From: Chloroflexota bacterium
Lineage (GTDB): Bacteria > Chloroflexota > Dehalococcoidia > JACPQK01
Assembly (NCBI GenBank): GCA_016190535.1
Contig: JACPQK010000165.1
Location: 1-8,343, forward strand
Length of the DNA: 8,343 nt
Direction: 5' to 3'
Part shown: positions 5,899-8,343 of the stretch, one piece after another
Position numbering within the stretch: the stretch's first letter is position 1
Layout of the letters: each line of letters opens with the position of its first letter
The notes under the pieces: generated by a model
Told to the model about the DNA's origin: nothing
Seen by the model: only the letters and a program-made list of their open reading frames with translations
Databases searched by the model: none
Position numbers and translations under genes: made by a program

Positions 5899-6357
5899 AT
5901 GGTCAAGGAAGAGACTATCCCCACGTCTTACCTTGCTGCCGAAGGTGCGGCAGTGGTCGTCCATATCCCTAACTGGCTCCCCCGCGCCCTGCGCACTATC
6001 TATATCAGGCATGAGCTAGGGCACCTGAACTACCTGGACTGGACCGGCCGGGTATCTCAGAGTCCCCTGGACGCAGTACGGCATAACTTACATGCCTTCT
6101 GTTTTGAGATGTGCCCCTGCGCGGGACCCCTGGCCCGGTCCCTCTTGAATAGGGGAGCGGTCAAGATGGCCCTGGGAGAGGTGAGGCCCCAGTCCTTCCT
6201 TTGCCGCCGCGCTCCCCGGGCCCTGGCCTTCCCCTTCATGCTGGTGGCAGCGCTCACCCTGCCCTTCCTCTGGGCAATACATCTCCCCTGTTTGCGGAGG
6301 GACCAGCGCTGTCTGCTCCACCAGTTCCAGCGGGACCAGGCGCACAAGAGCCTCTAG
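5899..6357 (+). CDS. Small HELGH-motif protein with a C-terminal membrane helix; putative metallopeptidase, family not recognised
   Basis: I do not recognise this 152-residue protein. It carries HELGH at 38-42 in the context RTIYIRHELGHLNYLDW, the zinc-binding and catalytic HExxH pattern of zincin metallopeptidases such as the ImmA/IrrE group. A possible third ligand lies in HNLHAFCFEMCPC (62-74), which has His62, His65, Glu70 and three Cys; which residue would bind is guesswork. One hydrophobic segment at about 107-129 (ALAFPFMLVAALTLPFLWAI) predicts a single membrane helix, followed by a basic, Cys-containing tail, so the protein would be membrane-anchored by its C-terminus. The start at 5899 follows GGAG at 5886-5889 (9-nt spacing); the frame stays open further left inside selA, but that part reads like shadow sequence. 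Codon choice resembles the neighbours, supporting a real gene. It lies 85 nt after selA and 41 nt before the radical SAM gene, all on the same strand. One chance HExxH match in a small protein remains possible. Confidence 0.65.
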   Translation: MVKEETIPTSYLAAEGAAVVVHIPNWLPRALRTIYIRHELGHLNYLDWTGRVSQSPLDAVRHNLHAFCFEMCPCAGPLARSLLNRGAVKMALGEVRPQSFLCRRAPRALAFPFMLVAALTLPFLWAIHLPCLRRDQRCLLHQFQRDQAHKSL

Positions 6358-6365
6358 GACAGCCG

Positions 6366-6374
6366 TGCTATAAT
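6366..6374 (+). promoter_or_regulatory. Extended -10 promoter element before the radical SAM gene
   Basis: TGCTATAAT is a perfect extended -10 (TG at 6366-6367, TATAAT at 6369-6374), located 24 nt upstream of ATG 6399. No good -35 exists at 17 bp, which extended -10 promoters tolerate. Transcription would begin near 6381, giving a short leader before 6399 and excluding the in-frame ATG at 6375 as start on that transcript. Confidence 0.5.
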
Positions 6375-6398
6375 ATGAGTTGCGTTCTAGATGTGACC

Positions 6399-7475
6399 AT
6401 GCCCGCCAAGGAAGCCCTGCTCTACGAGAAACTGCCCGGCTCTGCCGTGCGCTGCCATGTCTGCCTGTGGCGCTGCCGCATCCAGCCCGGGAAGCTGGGG
6501 GCCTGCCTCATGCGCCGCAACCAGGATGGCGTCCTTTCCCTGCTGAACTACGCTGAGGCATCCTCCGTAGCCGCCGACCCCATTGAGAAAAAACCCCTGT
6601 TCCACTTCTACCCTGGAAGCCTGTGTTTCTCCCTGGGCACCTGGGGCTGCAACTTCCACTGCCAGCACTGCCAGAACTGGCAGATCTCCTTCGGCACCTC
6701 AGAGCACGTGGACCGCTACTCCCAGCATGTCCCCCCCGAGCTGGCCGTATCCCTGGCCCGGCGCTACGGCTGCCAGGGCATCTCCTGGACCTACAATGAG
6801 CCTACCATCTGGCTGGAGTACACTCTGGACTGCGCCCGCCTGGCCAAGGAGCAGGGGCTATACACGGTCTACGTCACCAACGGATACATCACTCCCGAGG
6901 CCCTGGACACCATTGGCCCCTATTTGGATGCCTTCCGGGTGGATATCAAGGGCTTTACCGATGAGTGCTACGTGCGCCTGGCCAAAGTCAAGCGCTGGCG
7001 GGAGGTCCTGGCGTCGGCGGTACGCGCCCAGGAACGCTGGGGGATGCACGTGGAGGTCATCACCAATGTCATCCCTACCCTGAACGACTCCCCTGAGCAG
7101 CTTACCGCCCTGGCCACCTGGATCCGGGACAACCTGGGGCCGGACACCCCCTGGCATGTCACCCGGTTCTATCCCCAGCACCGCATGCGCCATCTTCCCC
7201 CCACCTCTGTCGAGAGCCTGGAGCGGGCCTATGAGATAGGTCATTGGGTAGGGCTGCGCTTTGTCTACGTGGGCAATGTGCCCACCCACCCGGGAGAGAA
7301 CACCTGCTGCCCGGCCTGCGGCCACCTGGTGGTGCGCCGCCTGGGCTACCAGACCGAGCTAGCAGGTCTGAACCCCGACGGATCGGGGCGCTGTGCTCGC
7401 TGCGGGACAGACGTGAACATCAAGACCAACGCCTGGCAACGGTCCGTCCCCAGCCAGGCCGCGCCCAGGGCCTGA
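6399..7475 (+). CDS. amrS: AmmeMemoRadiSam system radical SAM enzyme
   Basis: This 358-residue protein belongs to the radical SAM family found with MEMO-like and AMMECR1 proteins. The canonical CX3CX2C motif is GCNFHCQHC (Cys84, Cys88, Cys91), which binds the [4Fe-4S] cluster that cleaves S-adenosylmethionine. Family landmarks include KEALLYEKLPGSAVRCHVC at the start, ADPIEKKPLFHFYPGS (59-74), SWTYNEPTIWLEYT (129-142), VTNGYITPEAL and FRVDIKGF. An N-terminal cluster of Cys (19, 22, 26, 36) precedes the core. The C-terminus has CCPACGHL (303-310) and CARC (332-335), a zinc-ribbon-like pair that may bind zinc or a second cluster. The substrate is not known to me. The start at 6399 agrees with family length; ATG 6375 is an alternative but overlaps the -10 element. 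No clear Shine-Dalgarno precedes either. The next gene begins 16 nt after the stop, so the two are likely cotranscribed and functionally coupled. Confidence 0.93.
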   Translation: MPAKEALLYEKLPGSAVRCHVCLWRCRIQPGKLGACLMRRNQDGVLSLLNYAEASSVAADPIEKKPLFHFYPGSLCFSLGTWGCNFHCQHCQNWQISFGTSEHVDRYSQHVPPELAVSLARRYGCQGISWTYNEPTIWLEYTLDCARLAKEQGLYTVYVTNGYITPEALDTIGPYLDAFRVDIKGFTDECYVRLAKVKRWREVLASAVRAQERWGMHVEVITNVIPTLNDSPEQLTALATWIRDNLGPDTPWHVTRFYPQHRMRHLPPTSVESLERAYEIGHWVGLRFVYVGNVPTHPGENTCCPACGHLVVRRLGYQTELAGLNPDGSGRCARCGTDVNIKTNAWQRSVPSQAAPRA

Positions 7476-7477
7476 CG

Positions 7478-7483
7478 GGAGGT
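7478..7483 (+). promoter_or_regulatory. Ribosome binding site of the LigB/MEMO-like gene
   Basis: GGAGGT lies 8 nt upstream of ATG 7492 in the 16-nt gap after the radical SAM stop codon. It fixes the start of the last gene and supports translation from a shared transcript. Confidence 0.75.
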
Positions 7484-7491
7484 GGCGAGGT

Positions 7492-8343
7492 ATGGCCCTG
7501 GTATTCGGCTGCATAGTCCCCCATCCACCCATCATGGTGCCCGAGGTGGGTGGAGGCCAGGAGCGCAGGGTCTCGGCCACCCTGGCAGCTATGGACCGCC
7601 TGGCCCACGCCCTGGCATCCAGCTGCCCCGATGAGCTCTGGCTCATCAGCCCCCACGGCATCTCCTACTCCAACGCCATGGGTATCGCCACCGCCCCGGC
7701 CAGCGAGGGCAGCCTGAGAGAGTGGGGACCCCGGTGTGCCGGGCTGGACTACCGCTTTGAGAATGACTCCCAGGCCGTGGCTACTATCCAGCGGGCCGCC
7801 GGCGAGGCCGGGATCCCCCTGCGCTCCACCGGAGAGCACCGCTACGAGCTAGACCACGGGGTGCTGGTCCCCCTCTATTTCCTGACCAAGGCGCTGCCCA
7901 AGCTGCCCCTGGTCTCCCTCACCTTCTCCTGGCTGCCTTTGAAGACACACTACGAATACGGCCAGGCCCTGGGCCAGGCGGCGCAGTCCTTGCCCAAAAG
8001 GATAGCCCTGGTAGCCAGCGGCGACCTCTCCCACCGCCTGCTGCCCTCCGCCCCCGCGGGATACGACCCCCAGGGTGCTGTCTTTGATAAGAGGCTGGTG
8101 GAACTGGTGGCTGCCCAGGACAGTCAGGGTATTCTCGCCCTGGACCCCGAGCTTATCGAGCGGGCCGGGGAGTGCGGGCTTCGCTCCATCACCATCCTGC
8201 TGGGAGCCGTGCACGGCTTGCCCACTACCCCCCAGGTGCTCTCCTACGAAGGCCCCTTTGGCGTGGGCTACCTGGTGGCAGCCTTCCCCGTGGGGGGCGC
8301 TGGCCCGGCCCCAGGGCCGGAGGCGGCCGAGGCCGCCCCCGCC
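7492..8343 (+). CDS. AmmeMemoRadiSam system protein: class III extradiol dioxygenase LigB/MEMO-like domain, 3' end outside the window
   Basis: The frame runs open from ATG 7492 to the window edge (284 codons). The visible part is one complete LigB-like domain of the class III extradiol dioxygenase superfamily, to which MEMO1 also belongs. It starts IVPHPPIMVPEVGG, then LISPHG (51-56), ELDHGVLVPLYFL (119-131), VASGDLSHRL (174-183) and SYEGPFGVGYLVAAF (251-265). His11, His55 and Glu253 sit where LigB uses two His and one Glu to hold Fe(II), and His181 matches the catalytic His region, so metal binding looks possible; this matching is by eye. The last residues (266-284) are rich in Gly, Ala and Pro, like an interdomain linker. 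In many anaerobes this domain is followed by an AMMECR1 domain in one chain, and I expect that here beyond the edge. It lies 16 nt behind the radical SAM gene. Whether it has dioxygenase activity is unknown; the family function is not established to my knowledge. Confidence 0.88.
   Translation, partial: MALVFGCIVPHPPIMVPEVGGGQERRVSATLAAMDRLAHALASSCPDELWLISPHGISYSNAMGIATAPASEGSLREWGPRCAGLDYRFENDSQAVATIQRAAGEAGIPLRSTGEHRYELDHGVLVPLYFLTKALPKLPLVSLTFSWLPLKTHYEYGQALGQAAQSLPKRIALVASGDLSHRLLPSAPAGYDPQGAVFDKRLVELVAAQDSQGILALDPELIERAGECGLRSITILLGAVHGLPTTPQVLSYEGPFGVGYLVAAFPVGGAGPAPGPEAAEAAPA

Noticed and set aside
6201..6398. Left extension of the radical SAM gene
   Set aside because: It overlaps the HELGH gene out of frame, is Pro-rich, and family members begin near KEALLYEK at 6399.
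7346..8214. Minus-strand reading frames over the last gene
   Set aside because: The plus strand encodes a complete, well-conserved LigB-like domain here; the minus frames are shadows.

Overview
This GC-rich 8.3 kb window looks like ordinary bacterial chromosome. The gene set (LuxR-family regulator, tungsten aldehyde ferredoxin oxidoreductase, selenocysteine synthase, AmmeMemoRadiSam genes) suggests an anaerobic or facultatively anaerobic lineage with tungsten and selenium enzymology. A Chloroflexota (Dehalococcoidia-like) source is my best guess from protein style and from GTGnTAnnAT-type -10 elements, but nothing here proves it. No phage, transposase, CRISPR array, tRNA or rRNA is visible.

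Layout from left to right. (1) Positions 1-332 hold the 3' end of a NarL/LuxR-type response regulator gene. (2) Positions 333-570 are non-coding, with a 7-bp inverted repeat and a candidate promoter. (3) Positions 571-2448 encode an aldehyde ferredoxin oxidoreductase (AOR) family protein with an altered cluster motif, CX2CX4C. (4) Positions 2453-4051, minus strand, encode an amidase-signature hydrolase that converges on the AOR gene with 4 nt between stop codons. (5) Positions 4052-4415 are a divergent intergenic region with a perfect 11-bp hairpin, dense C-tracts and two short palindromes. (6) Positions 4416-5813 encode SelA. (7) Positions 5899-6357 encode a small HELGH-motif protein with one predicted C-terminal membrane helix, which I cannot assign to a family. 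(8) Positions 6399-7475 encode the AmmeMemoRadiSam radical SAM protein. (9) Positions 7492-8343 hold a partial gene for its partner, a LigB/MEMO-like domain protein that runs off the window, probably into an AMMECR1 domain.

The rightward genes from selA onward are co-oriented. The radical SAM gene and its partner are only 16 nt apart and are almost certainly cotranscribed. SelA charges tRNA-Sec for selenoprotein synthesis, but no selenoprotein gene, selB, selD or selC is visible here, so its partners must lie elsewhere. AmmeMemoRadiSam genes are widely conserved, but I know of no settled function. The AOR and amidase could both feed carboxylic acid metabolism, but that link rests only on adjacency.

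The points most worth a second look are the small HELGH membrane protein next to the AmmeMemoRadiSam genes, the one-residue-longer Cys spacing of the AOR, the shared GTGnTAnnAT promoter-like element ahead of three genes (which challenges the assigned selA start), and the hairpin and C-tract region between the amidase gene and selA.
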